64,000 nt of DNA from CAYPIE01 sp964410665 (GTDB lineage: Bacteria > Planctomycetota > Planctomycetia > Gemmatales > Gemmataceae): NCBI GenBank assembly GCA_964410665.1, contig CAYPIE010000025.1:1-64000 (forward strand). Direction: 5' to 3'. The number at the start of each line of letters is the position of its first letter. The stretch's first letter is position 1. Of this stretch, positions 15,616 to 24,459 are shown piece by piece. The translations under genes and the position numbers were made by a program. The notes under the pieces are model-generated. The model saw only the letters and a list, made by a program, of their open reading frames with translations, did no database searches and was not told the origin of the DNA.

Positions 15616-16672
15616 ATGTGCCGATACCAGCTCACCTACGAACGCACTTCGTAGTGGTCCAAACCGCATTCTTTTTTGGCCCGCTCAAAGCACTCCGTCT
15701 TGCCCCGGCCACGCGTACCCATTCCTTCCACGACGTCCGGGCCGGACACCAGCAAAAGTCGTAGGCCCGTTCCTGTGGACTCTCCGGGTCTCTGCGGACC
15801 AACAGCCACAGCCGCCACCCCTGCTCGTTCACCGGACCGAAGGCACGGACTGCCCAGTCGTAGTCCCGTGGACCCTTGGCTCCCTCCCCGGCACTCGCCC
15901 GACGCCACGGCCGAGCCGGCCACGCCGCGGCCAGCTCATCGACCCGGTGTCGGAACTGTCCGTCGAACAACGGGGTATCGCACTTCACCGCCACTACGTA
16001 CGCCTGGCCGTGCGACTCCAAGAACTGCCGAAACGCCGGCTCGCTGCCGTAGATCGCATCGGCTGTCACCCACCGAACTTGCCAACCTTGAGCCCAGGCT
16101 CGGCTCAGCATCCGTTCGGCCAGACGCGGCTTGGTCGCGAACTCCACGTCTTCCGGCACCTTCGCTTCGCGCCGTCGCTCGGGGTCGTCGGTCCATGACT
16201 TGGGGAGGTAGAGCTCCCGATCGATCAAGGCACGGCCGGTTTTGCCGGTAAAGGCCAGGAAGACGCCAATCTGACAGTTCTCGATCCGGCCGGCGGTGCC
16301 CGCGTACTGGCGTTGGACGCCGGCCGACTTGACACCCTTCTTGAGGAACCCGGTCTCGTCCACGACCAAGACGCCCCGGCGGTCGTGCAGGTGTTCGCCG
16401 ACGTAGCGGGTCAACTCGTCACGCAGGGCGTCGGCATCCCAGGTGGCTCGTCCGAGCAGGTGTTGGACGCCGGTGGGGTCGGGCTCGCCGAGATACTCGG
16501 CCAGCTGCCAACCATTCTTGCGTTCGGCGTCGCCACAGAGGGCCTTGACATAATCCAGGGCCCGCTGGCGGGGTTCGGCCCGGGGGAAGTGGGGTCCCAG
16601 TCGTTGCCCGAGTCGGTCCAGTTCCTTCGCCCAGTCGTGCACGTCGCCGGTGGTCGGTGGTCGCACAGCCAT
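15616..16672 (-). pseudogene. 5' part of an IS701-family transposase
   Basis: From ATG 16672 (MAVRPPTTGDVHDWAKELDR) the frame shows IS701 hallmarks: VLVVDETGFLKKG with the first catalytic Asp, QRQYAGTAGRIENCQIGVF, LIDRELYLPKSW and WVTADAIYGSE. Near 15715-15730 the frame shifts, and ECFERAKKECGLDHYEVRS continues in another frame, then a TAG replaces the expected Trp before WYRHIT. At 15615 it meets the nested element. The gene is dead; together with the fragment at 12600-12838 it makes one transposase of about 400 residues. Confidence 0.8.
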
Positions 16673-16816
16673 GGTTTTTCTCCACAAAACCCGTTACTAT
16701 GGCGATTATAGCAAATACAACTGTAGTACTAGCTTCTTGGCTCTTGGGGTCGGCTCCGTCGTGGGCGATGGTATTTTTCTCATGCTGGGAGAATGCATCA
16801 AGGTGGCCAAACCCAG

Positions 16817-16890
16817 GTAAGCGTCTCGCAAAACCCATCTTGCAAGGCGTGGTACTCTCTCGGGCAAATCGACGGACTGTACGAGGAACC
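16817..16890 (+). repeat. Solo IS66-type transposon end
   Basis: Starts GTAAGCGTCTCGCAAAACCC, then CATCTTGCAAGGCGTGG and CTCTCGGGCAAATCG. Same family as the ends at 3409, 12839 and 15607. No partner end is seen within the next kilobase. Confidence 0.7.
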
Positions 16891-16895
16891 ACCCG

Positions 16896-17036
16896 ATGGT
16901 CCGACGAAAGGGCAAACCCTACGATCCTACCAAGGAACAAGTCTGGCAACCCACGATCGCCCAACAAACCCAGTCCAGCCTCTCGATCCTCGAATACAGC
17001 CAATGCCAGGGCCGAACGACTTGGTCTTTTCGATAG
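16896..17036 (+). pseudogene. Truncated IS66 accessory ORF (tnpA-like)
   Basis: The 46-aa frame MVRRKGKPYDPTKEQVWQ, then TIAQQTQSSLSILEYSQCQG and TTWSFR, resembles the N-terminus of the IS66 helix-turn-helix accessory protein (segment of the type W..SGLSIREFC...WSF.WR). It stops at 17036 and nothing further of the IS follows. This identifies the GTAA ends as IS66-type. Confidence 0.55.
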
Positions 17037-17166
17037 TGGCAGGGAAAGCCAACCTGATGGGAGCGGCACCCGCGCGTGGTACCTAAAGAGGATTCAGGCA
17101 ATGAGGGTCGATTCGACGATCTCCACAAGACCAACGCGAACTCTGTTCGGAAAAGTCAGAATAGTA

Positions 17167-17200
17167 CGAGCCGCTTGGCAGTCGTCTGTCAGGCGGCTCG
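17167..17200. terminator. Stem-loop terminator downstream of gcvPB
   Basis: CGAGCCGCTTGGCAG at 17167-17181 pairs with 17186-17200 (one mismatch, one G-T) around a 4-nt TCGT loop. It is about 60 nt past the gcvPB stop, in position to end its leftward transcript. Confidence 0.65.
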
Positions 17201-17261
17201 CGGAATACGAATGACATCCTGGATCAGATCAGGCCCAGGCCTGATCCTAAGCAACACATCC

Positions 17262-18725
17262 TCACACCTTCTGCTCCCAGCGCAACACCGGCTCCTTGGT
17301 CGCCTTGACCTCGTCCGGACGGCTGATCGGCAGGCTGTGCGGGGCATTCCTGAGGTAGTCGGCTTCTTCGGTCGCGATCTGCTTCATGGCCGCGGCGAAG
17401 GCATCGAGCGTCTGCTTGCTCTCGGTTTCGGTCGGCTCCATCATCAGGGCCTCGGCCACCACCAGCGGGAAGTACACCGTGGGTGCGTGGAAGCCGAAGT
17501 CGAGCAGCCGCTTGCCGATGTCCATGGCGCGGATCTTCTTCTCGCGGAACAGCTTCTTGGCGCTGGCGACGAACTCGTGCATACAGCGGTCACCATGCGG
17601 CACATCGTACGTGTCCTTCAGGCAGGCCAACAGGTAGTTGGCGTTGAGGACCGCGTTCTCGCTGACCGCCTTCAGTCCGTCGGGTCCCAGAGTGCGGATG
17701 TAGCAGTAGCCGCGGAACAGGATGCCAACGTTGCCGAAGAAGCTACGCACGCGACCAATTGACTTGGGACGATCGTAATCGAGATAGTAGCGGTCGCCGT
17801 TCTTGGCAACGATCGGTGCTGGCAAATACGGCCCGAGGAAGTCACGTACGGCAATCGGCCCCGAGCCAGGACCGCCGCCACCGTGGGGACCGGTAAAGGT
17901 CTTGTGCACATTGTAGTGCTGCATGTCGGCCCCGAAGTCGCCGGGGCGAGTGATACCCAGGATGGCGTTCATGTTGGCGCCATCCAGATAGACCAGCCCG
18001 CCGTGCTCGTGCACCAGGTCGGTGATCGTCTTGATCTGCTCCTCAAACAAGCCGAGCGTGTTTGGGTTCGTGATCATGAACACGGCGGTTTTGTCGTCGA
18101 GCTTTGACTTGAAGTCGTCGAGGTCAACCAGCCCCTTGGCGTTACTCTTGATGGTCACCGCCTCGAAGCCGGCGAGAACGGCGCTGGCTGGATTGGTTCC
18201 ATGGGCGCTATCGGGGACCAGGACCCGCTTGCGCTGCGTCTCACCCCGGTCCTTGAAGTACGCCGCGGCGACGAACAGCGAAGTCAGTTCGCCCTGGGCA
18301 CCAGCCGCCGGCTGCACAGACACCGCGGGCAAGCCGGCAATTTCCCCGAGATAATTCTGCATCGCATAAAGGATCTCGAGCATGCCCTGAATGGTGTCAT
18401 CGTCCTGCAGGGGGTGCAGGTGGGCCATACCGTCGAGGTTGGCCAACCGCTCGTGCCGCTTCGGATTGTACTTCATGGTACAAGAACCGAGCGGATAAAA
18501 GTTGGTATCGATCGACATATTCCGCGTCGACAAATTGTTGAAGTGGCGGATGATGTCGATCTCGCCAACCTCGGGGAGCGGAGGTGGAGCATCGGCCAAG
18601 TGCTCGGCGGGAATCAGGTCCTGCACGGCGACCCCGTTGGGCACATCGCTTGGGGGCAGGTAGTGTGTCCGCCGGCCTGGACGGGAAAGCTCAAACAGTA
18701 GTTCGGTGGATTGTAGTTTATCCAT
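17262..18725 (-). CDS. gcvPB: Glycine dehydrogenase (decarboxylating) subunit 2, P2 protein
   Basis: The 487-aa PLP enzyme is half of the two-subunit P-protein of the glycine cleavage system, which decarboxylates glycine and loads the aminomethyl group on GcvH. The PLP-lysine segment HKTFTGPHGGGGPGSGP is present, along with STRNMSIDTNFYPLGSCTMKYN and the conserved N-terminal LFELSRPGRR. Length is normal. ATG 18725 (MDKLQST) is the natural start; the frame extends to 18914 without family similarity. The partner gcvPA, gcvH and gcvT are not in this window, so they must be elsewhere. Confidence 0.95.
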   Translation of the reverse strand: MDKLQSTELLFELSRPGRRTHYLPPSDVPNGVAVQDLIPAEHLADAPPPLPEVGEIDIIRHFNNLSTRNMSIDTNFYPLGSCTMKYNPKRHERLANLDGMAHLHPLQDDDTIQGMLEILYAMQNYLGEIAGLPAVSVQPAAGAQGELTSLFVAAAYFKDRGETQRKRVLVPDSAHGTNPASAVLAGFEAVTIKSNAKGLVDLDDFKSKLDDKTAVFMITNPNTLGLFEEQIKTITDLVHEHGGLVYLDGANMNAILGITRPGDFGADMQHYNVHKTFTGPHGGGGPGSGPIAVRDFLGPYLPAPIVAKNGDRYYLDYDRPKSIGRVRSFFGNVGILFRGYCYIRTLGPDGLKAVSENAVLNANYLLACLKDTYDVPHGDRCMHEFVASAKKLFREKKIRAMDIGKRLLDFGFHAPTVYFPLVVAEALMMEPTETESKQTLDAFAAAMKQIATEEADYLRNAPHSLPISRPDEVKATKEPVLRWEQKV

Positions 18726-19267
18726 AAGCCTTAATCGATAGTGGAATACTGGCAAGTCACTGGTTTTGCTAAGACCGTAGCAAAGACACATTTGTAACGA
18801 TACAAGGTCGTGTCGTGACTCGACAGGGCAGCTGGGAGATGTCATTCGGTCAGAGCGACCAGTCAAAGCTGGGAAAGTGATGCTCGGCAGTGTTATTCGA
18901 CACAATAAAACCATAATCTTCTATTTGATCCCGATCGCCGCATATATAGTAATAGAGACAATCTGTGAAGTCGGTCTGGGTACCGTCGGCGTGCAACGGC
19001 TGGGATCGCCTCTCTCGATGGGGGCCACTGGACGCACGTCTGTGGCACGTTTCCCTAGACCGGCGCACCAGGCAGTTTGTTTCCGGGACATTTCCGGGAC
19101 ATTTCCGGACGTTTTCGGGACTTTCTGGGGTGAATACGGATCGTTCGGGGGCCGTTTCTCCCCCCAGAACGTGTGGATCGAGCCTCGATTACGCGGATTT
19201 CCCGGTACAATAGCTCGACATTTGCGCATTCAACCTACATGCGATGACGAAACTACCTCCGTAAACG
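18726..19267. other. Intergenic region with a GGGACATTTCC repeat
   Basis: A 542-bp divergent region between gcvPB and the DUF445 gene. It contains the dispersed repeat at 19078-19130 and otherwise no recognisable gene. Promoters for both neighbours are expected here. Confidence 0.5.
19078..19130 (+). repeat. GGGACATTTCC-type dispersed repeat (copy 1)
   Basis: Three near-tandem units (CGGGACATTTC, CGGGACATTTC, CGGACGTTTTC) followed by GGGACTTTCTGGGG. The reverse-complement version is at 53588-53640. Both lie in intergenic regions. Confidence 0.7.
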
Positions 19268-20599
19268 ATGAACTGCATGTCCAATTCCACTGGCTTGACT
19301 TCGGAATGGTCTCCCCGATTGAGCAAACTGCGTAGTCTATGGCGACTAGCGGTCGCCAGTCCGCATCGCATGACCCGTCTGTTTGCCTGGGGGGAATTGA
19401 TCTGTTTTCCACTGTCACTGCTTACCATCGTTGCATTGTTGGTCACCGTGGGTCTACGAGCGAGCGGAGTCGCTCTACCAGAGCTATGGGTACAGACCAT
19501 TCTGCCGCTCTTGTGCACAGGATCGGTTGGCTATCTGACCAATTACCTGGCAGTGCGCATGTTATTTGAACCCTACGCGAAAGCTCAAGCGCACTGGCTG
19601 CGCTGGTTGACGTTGCGCTTGTGGCAGCAGGGTCTGATTCCGGCTCGGAAAAAGGATCTCGGGCGGGTGATAGGACAAGAAATTGCCAGCCGGCTACTAA
19701 CGCCGGAGGCAATCACGCAAGAGATGCGCAAGTTGGCCGAAATGGCCCTGGCTGAAGAGAACTTTGTGGCCCACCAAGAACAGCTGCTAACCCGGCTTCT
19801 CCGCGAACATTTGCCGAGCCTGTTACGCCGATTAGCCCCCGAGGCCGGACCGATGCTTCAGTCCCAGCTGCTGAACAGCCTCAATGACGCTCGACTGCGG
19901 CAACTGCTCGAACAAGGGCTGAATGCGTGGCTGGATGTCCCAGAGAATCGGGAGGCGATCCTGGATCGACTGACCGAATTAATGGAACAGCAAACGCCGC
20001 GCGTGATTGAAGTATTTCATCGCACCGCGGAGAGCTACCAAGACCAGTCCAGTTCCCGTCTGGAAGCCATGATTGTCGCATTTGCCCAGGGGGCCATCGA
20101 TTGGGATGCACTCGGGGATACGCTTAGGCATGAACTGTATAGCCCGACCACACGACAACAGTTTGCCAGTTTTCTTGAAGATTTACCTGCGGCTGTGGTG
20201 CGAAGCCTCGATCAACCCGAAGGCGTGAAAACCCTCGATGCTTTTCGGAAGTCCATCGGCAAACAACTACAGCCATTGGTGGAAGAGCAACTCGGCGAGC
20301 AGTTCCCACTTTGGTTGGAAACATTCTTGGCAACACCGGCCTTTCAAGCCTGGCTCCGCGCGGACGCCCTGCCAATGCTCCGCGAGATGATCCTGGACTG
20401 GATTGAGCGTGATGGACTGGAGTTGATCGGCCGACGTTTCGATGTGGCCGGCCGAGTGCAAGCCGCGATCGATGCGATGGACGTCGCGGTGGTGCATCGC
20501 ATGGTCGATAATGTCGCCACCGAACAATTGGGAGCGATTCAAGTCCTTGGCTTCATTTTAGGAGTGCTGGCGGGAATCCCGCTGGTCTTGTTGCTCTGA
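19268..20599 (+). CDS. DUF445 membrane protein
   Basis: The 443-aa protein has an N-terminal membrane region (ICFPLSLLTIVALLVTVGLR), then the DUF445 marker GSVGYLTNYLAVRMLFEP, a long helical domain and a C-terminal hydrophobic segment (IQVLGFILGVLAGIPLVLLL). DUF445/YheB-like proteins are inner-membrane or peripheral proteins of unknown function. ATG 19268 is used; a second ATG three codons later is equally possible. The 3' end overlaps the convergent serine hydrolase gene by 42 bp. Confidence 0.85.
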   Translation: MNCMSNSTGLTSEWSPRLSKLRSLWRLAVASPHRMTRLFAWGELICFPLSLLTIVALLVTVGLRASGVALPELWVQTILPLLCTGSVGYLTNYLAVRMLFEPYAKAQAHWLRWLTLRLWQQGLIPARKKDLGRVIGQEIASRLLTPEAITQEMRKLAEMALAEENFVAHQEQLLTRLLREHLPSLLRRLAPEAGPMLQSQLLNSLNDARLRQLLEQGLNAWLDVPENREAILDRLTELMEQQTPRVIEVFHRTAESYQDQSSSRLEAMIVAFAQGAIDWDALGDTLRHELYSPTTRQQFASFLEDLPAAVVRSLDQPEGVKTLDAFRKSIGKQLQPLVEEQLGEQFPLWLETFLATPAFQAWLRADALPMLREMILDWIERDGLELIGRRFDVAGRVQAAIDAMDVAVVHRMVDNVATEQLGAIQVLGFILGVLAGIPLVLLL

Positions 20600-21727
20600 G
20601 GTGGGTGGGAGGTCCTGCTGGGCTCCTGGCTTAATGAGGCTGCGGATCAGATCCACGGCAAGCATGTCGATGGAATCCTTGGTGTTGGTCAGGATTACCA
20701 GTCCGAGCTGATGTTCGGGGACTACCGCCAGGAAGCTGCGATAGCCGCCGGTGCCGCCGTTGTGCCAAATCATGGTAAACTTAGGATCTTGTTCCTTGGT
20801 CAGCATCCAGCACAGGCCAACCGAGAGGCCTGAGCGGCCCTTCTCACGCCAGGGTTGCTGAGCAAGCCGAAAGGCTTCGCCGAGTGGTGTTTGCTCGAGA
20901 TGGAGATTCGCGCGAAGCAGCTTCAGGATATCGTTGACGTTGGAGCGCACTCCTCCACAAGCTTCTAGGCAGTCAAAATCCCAACGGGAGGTTGGTTCGC
21001 CATCGCCATTCATTCCGGGTGCAAGCTGTTGCAGTTGCGTTTCGGACAAGGTTATCCCGGTGTCATGCATGCCAATTGGGCTAAGAATCCGCTGCCGCAG
21101 CAACGCTTCATAACTCGTGGCATTCGTGGCATCCGCCAAGGCAAGTCCGAGAAGCCCAACGCCGAGATTGGAGTAGCGATATTGGCTACCGATCACCCGG
21201 GTGAGTTTCAAGCTGCACAGGGTGTTTTGGAGCATCTTGCGCGTAAAGGTGGCATAGGGGTTGTCAATCGAACCGTCTACGGCGGCGAGCAACATCAAGG
21301 AGGGGGGCACGCGTGGCAGGCTTGAGGTATGGGTGGCCAGATGCAGTAGGGTAATGTCGCGGTTATCCCGACGGGGTACCTTCCAGTTCGCGGGCAAGTA
21401 GCGGCTGACAGGGTCATCCACGCGGACCTTGCCACGATTCACCAAGTCGGCCAGGAGCAATCCCGTGAGTACTTTGGTCACAGAGCCAATTTCAAAGAGC
21501 GTATTCCCATCGGGTGTTTGTTGCTTCCCGCGCAGAGTGACCGAGCCATAGCCCCAGACCTGTTGTGTCTCGGGAGTGATCAACCCGACCACCAGGCCTG
21601 CATACGGTCGTTCCTTGAGAAAGGCTTGAACCTCGTTGTCCACCTGATGGCGGATGTCTCCCGCTTGGGCCACCATCGACCAGGAGCATGCCAACAGTAG
21701 GATTCCGGAGAAAAGCAAGGATTGCAT
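20558..21727 (-). CDS. Secreted serine hydrolase of the beta-lactamase / class C penicillin-binding family
   Basis: The 389-aa product has a signal peptide (MQSLLFSGILLLACSWSMVAQAG, cleaved about residue 22) and class C-type motifs: SVTK (SxxK, in FEIGSVTKVLTG), YSN (RYSNLGVGLLG) and HNGGTGGY as the third box. Such proteins hydrolyse D-amino-acid amides or esters, or act as D,D-peptidases; AmpC-like resistance is less likely given the family breadth. Start at 21727 gives an ideal signal peptide. Convergent overlap with DUF445 at the 3' end. Confidence 0.9.
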   Translation of the reverse strand: MQSLLFSGILLLACSWSMVAQAGDIRHQVDNEVQAFLKERPYAGLVVGLITPETQQVWGYGSVTLRGKQQTPDGNTLFEIGSVTKVLTGLLLADLVNRGKVRVDDPVSRYLPANWKVPRRDNRDITLLHLATHTSSLPRVPPSLMLLAAVDGSIDNPYATFTRKMLQNTLCSLKLTRVIGSQYRYSNLGVGLLGLALADATNATSYEALLRQRILSPIGMHDTGITLSETQLQQLAPGMNGDGEPTSRWDFDCLEACGGVRSNVNDILKLLRANLHLEQTPLGEAFRLAQQPWREKGRSGLSVGLCWMLTKEQDPKFTMIWHNGGTGGYRSFLAVVPEHQLGLVILTNTKDSIDMLAVDLIRSLIKPGAQQDLPPTSEQQDQRDSRQHS

Positions 21728-21913
21728 CGCTGTGTCCCACTCAGTGGATGGTCGAACTCGGCATCCCCCCAGTCCTCATACCACCGAGCAATCACGCACC
21801 CTAAGCGTAGACGGGCAGGATAAGCGGAGGGTCAAGGAAATGATTGTAGTTCGCAATTGGTGCGGCTGCCAACTTGCTGTCCCATACCACTCTGCCCGCT
21901 GGGCCGGGTTGGG

Positions 21914-22264
21914 TCAATCCTTGATCCAATCAAACAGCCCAACCGTGTAACCGTCGGGATCCCGAAGAAGGACACGCCGGTACCCTTCATTACTGGTCTT
22001 GATCGGCGAACTCGGATGAATCCCCTGAGCGTGCAAACGGTCTAGTTCCCCTTGGAGGTCAGCGACTTCAAAATACAGAGTAACACCTCCCGGGGTTGGG
22101 ACACCCGCTTTGAGACTCAAGCGCACGGCTCCTGCTTCCAGGAGGGCGAACTGCCGGGTACGATCGAGCAGCGCAACCGCCAAGTCCAGACCATCGCGGT
22201 ACCAGACCAGGGCTTGCTCCCAGTCCGCTACCGTGAGTTCGATCATGAACAGGGTTCCGTTCAT
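21914..22264 (-). CDS. VOC-superfamily (glyoxalase-like) protein
   Basis: This 116-aa single-domain vicinal-oxygen-chelate protein has the usual blocks: FMIELTVADWEQALVWYRDG, LLEAGAVRLSLKAG, VTLYFEVADLQGELDRL, and VLLRDPDGYTVGLFDW with the terminal metal-binding region. Substrate unknown. Its start overlaps the stop of the upstream ABC permease gene (ATGA at 22261-22264), so the two are translated together. Confidence 0.85.
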   Translation of the reverse strand: MNGTLFMIELTVADWEQALVWYRDGLDLAVALLDRTRQFALLEAGAVRLSLKAGVPTPGGVTLYFEVADLQGELDRLHAQGIHPSSPIKTSNEGYRRVLLRDPDGYTVGLFDWIKD

Positions 22265-23637
22265 GAGATTGCCTTCTTACGCCTTCGCAACAACTGGAAG
22301 ACCGAGCGTGGTTCGAGCGGTTCGGCCTCGCGGAAGAGCACCGATTCACGATGGAATTGCCGCACTGCCCACCAGACTGCGAGGAGGCTGCAGAGGATCA
22401 GGACTCCAAGCACGTTGACGATGTAAATCGCGGGCAAGGGGCCCGGGGACACGGACATAAGACGCTGCTGGAGCAAGGCCATCCCGGTAATAGGGATCAA
22501 GCTCCGCTGCAGGTCGAGTTGGATTCCCGGGGCCATGGCCCAGAAGCACAGCGGCATGGTAACGATAAACATGGGCACAAGATAGTACTGCCCCTCCTTC
22601 ACCGACCGGGCATACACCCCCAAAGCGAGCGACACCGCGCTGAACAAAGCTGCCAGTGGCAAAGCCAATAGCACACACCAGATCAAGCCAGCGATGGAGA
22701 TCACCGCAAAGGGCATAAACACACTCAAGACCATCGCCCCCCCCGCCATCCAGCAAACATTCCACAAGGCGGTGGTAAAGCTGGCCAGACAGGTGGTCAG
22801 GAACTTGCCAGTGACGATCTCGATCCGCTCAGCCGGGCTGATCAACAGAGTCTCCATGGTCCCCCGTTCTTTTTCACCCGCGGTCATGTCGATCGCGGGA
22901 TGCAAAGAACCTGCCAGGGTCCACATAATCAGCATGAACGGAAAGATTTTGACAAAGGTATCGCGTAATTCATCGGTGGTTTTTTTCAAGGTATCTTTGT
23001 CATTGATCGGGTCCTCGATGTCAACGACTTGGTCATAGTCTTTGGGCAAGCCCGCGCGCGCAAAGCGCATGTCTTTAACCTGAGTCTGCCAGCTCCCCAA
23101 AATGCGGTTGAGCCGACGCACAGCCAGTTTGGATGGTTCATCCCCTTCACGGGCCTTGATAGTGAGCGTGGGCCGTTGCTCAGCCTCCAGTGCAGCAAAC
23201 AGATTGCTCGGTACGATGAGGATTGCATCAACCTCACGGCGGATCAATGGGCCCTCATCGTCGGGGTCGGTCAGTTCGACCAGGGAAATGCTGCCCCCAC
23301 TTTCGGCCTGTTTGCCTAACGAATAGGTGAAGGTAGTATTGAGAATTAACGGTGGGTAGAAGGGTTGTTGCACATATTTTTGGCCTAGCACCATGCCCCC
23401 GCCCATCATGGCATTGGGAAGATCCTCGCGAGCCTGTCTGGGCATGAGATAATCACTGCCGACCACCCCGATCAGGGAAGGTTGTTCGAGCATACTTTTG
23501 GCAAACAGAATGCCGACCAAGGCAAACACCGGATACAGAATCACCGGCAGTCCGAAGACCAAAAATAGGGTACGACGATCACGAATTTGGTCGCGTAGTT
23601 CGCGCCAGGCGATCAGCCGGATCAAACTCCAGCGCAT
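22261..23637 (-). CDS. ABC-2 type transporter permease (NatB-like)
   Basis: The 458-aa protein has one N-terminal membrane helix (LFLVFGLPVILYPVFALVGI), a large extracytoplasmic domain of about 190 residues, then five or six helices starting FIMLIMWTLAGSLHPAIDM, with the ABC-2 core AGEKERGTMETLLISPAERIEI split here only by length. This is the NatB/YhaP-type permease arrangement. The matching ATPase should lie just upstream, but nothing like it is present up to 23935. Start 23637 (MRWSLIRLIAWRELRDQIRD) is preferred to the 16-codon extension. Confidence 0.85.
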   Translation of the reverse strand: MRWSLIRLIAWRELRDQIRDRRTLFLVFGLPVILYPVFALVGILFAKSMLEQPSLIGVVGSDYLMPRQAREDLPNAMMGGGMVLGQKYVQQPFYPPLILNTTFTYSLGKQAESGGSISLVELTDPDDEGPLIRREVDAILIVPSNLFAALEAEQRPTLTIKAREGDEPSKLAVRRLNRILGSWQTQVKDMRFARAGLPKDYDQVVDIEDPINDKDTLKKTTDELRDTFVKIFPFMLIMWTLAGSLHPAIDMTAGEKERGTMETLLISPAERIEIVTGKFLTTCLASFTTALWNVCWMAGGAMVLSVFMPFAVISIAGLIWCVLLALPLAALFSAVSLALGVYARSVKEGQYYLVPMFIVTMPLCFWAMAPGIQLDLQRSLIPITGMALLQQRLMSVSPGPLPAIYIVNVLGVLILCSLLAVWWAVRQFHRESVLFREAEPLEPRSVFQLLRRRKKAIS

Positions 23638-23934
23638 TGACAAGTTCCTCGGGGGCCAGCAGCAACGGGTTGGGGCTGTGCCCACATTCTAGCTTAACCC
23701 ACAGGAAAACTCCCAGTCCCATTCCCAACTGACCCACCCGGTAGGGGCAGCGCAGTCATGCTTTGCGGAGTTTGCGGCCCTAGAGGTGTAAGAGAGATGT
23801 CCTATCGAGGGACTGCGCATGGAAATGAATAGAGATGCCCCCGGGTCCATCGAGAAGATCGATGAAAACCGGGGAGCATCGCGGTGTTTTTCCCGGGAAC
23901 TCCGTATCCACTCAAAGAAGAGTGGGGCGCTCGG

Positions 23935-24408
23935 TCAGCGCGATGAGAGCTCGAAGTTTGCCTGGTCGGTTCCGTCGGCAGGAACATCAAAGGTCAAGGT
24001 CGAATCGTCATTATACTTCGCCGGAACTCGACGAAAGTCCGAAGGCACCGCGGCTTTCGGTGGAGGAGCCCCGTCTTCAGACACCGCTTTAGAATCGGGA
24101 TCCACCTCTTGAAGTCGCGGACGGGTCACAATTTGCACACGATGTTTCCCGACCAACGCGCCATCCGTCTGCAGTTGTTGCGAGTTAACCCTCAGAGTGT
24201 ACTTACCATCCTGATCGGTATAGCCACTCGATCCGTAGCCGCCAGTATCGCCGCCACCACTAGCGGCCATCGGTTGGAACGTAACATTGGCGTAGGGAAG
24301 GGGGGTCCCATCCATGGTCACACGACCGGAAACAGGGACGTAATCACCCGATCCCCCACCACAACCGACGAGCGCCAACAAGCTCGCCGATACCAAGATC
24401 GTCCGCAT
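23935..24408 (-). CDS. Lipoprotein with carboxypeptidase-regulatory-like domain
   Basis: The 157-aa protein carries a lipobox (LALVGC, Cys16) after a short hydrophobic leader, then a beta-sandwich like those planctomycetes place beside DUF1559 genes: VPVSGRVTMDGTPLPYANVT, GYTDQDGKYTLRV, GKHRVQIVT, VPAKYND and LTFDVPADGTDQANFEL. It follows the DUF1559 gene by about 50 bp on the same strand, the usual DUF1559-lipoprotein pairing. It probably sits in the outer membrane or cell envelope. Function unknown. Confidence 0.85.
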   Translation of the reverse strand: MRTILVSASLLALVGCGGGSGDYVPVSGRVTMDGTPLPYANVTFQPMAASGGGDTGGYGSSGYTDQDGKYTLRVNSQQLQTDGALVGKHRVQIVTRPRLQEVDPDSKAVSEDGAPPPKAAVPSDFRRVPAKYNDDSTLTFDVPADGTDQANFELSSR

Positions 24409-24459
24409 TACGAATCACTCCTAATCCACATTGGTCTTGCTTGAAGAGCTAAGGAGAGA

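Larger units (their letters stand above)
12580..16728 (-). mobile_element. IS701-family insertion sequence interrupted by a nested element
   Basis: Both ends carry the same inverted repeat: TACTACGGTTGTATTTG from 12580 inward and TACTACAGTTGTATTTG from 16728 inward, flanked by CTAA (12576-12579) and CTAG (16729-16732). Both flanks fit the YTAR target of IS701. The transposase reads leftward: its 5' two thirds lie at 15616-16672 and its 3' end at about 12600-12830. Removing the nested element plus one 8-bp duplicate (2777 bp) leaves about 1.37 kb, a normal IS701 length. The flanks differ by one base, so a later mutation or recombination is possible. Confidence 0.8.
16733..17261. other. Stretch between the IS701 end and gcvPB
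   Basis: About 530 bp with no intact gene. It holds a solo IS66-type end with a broken accessory ORF (16817-17036) and the likely gcvPB terminator (17167-17200). Confidence 0.5.
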
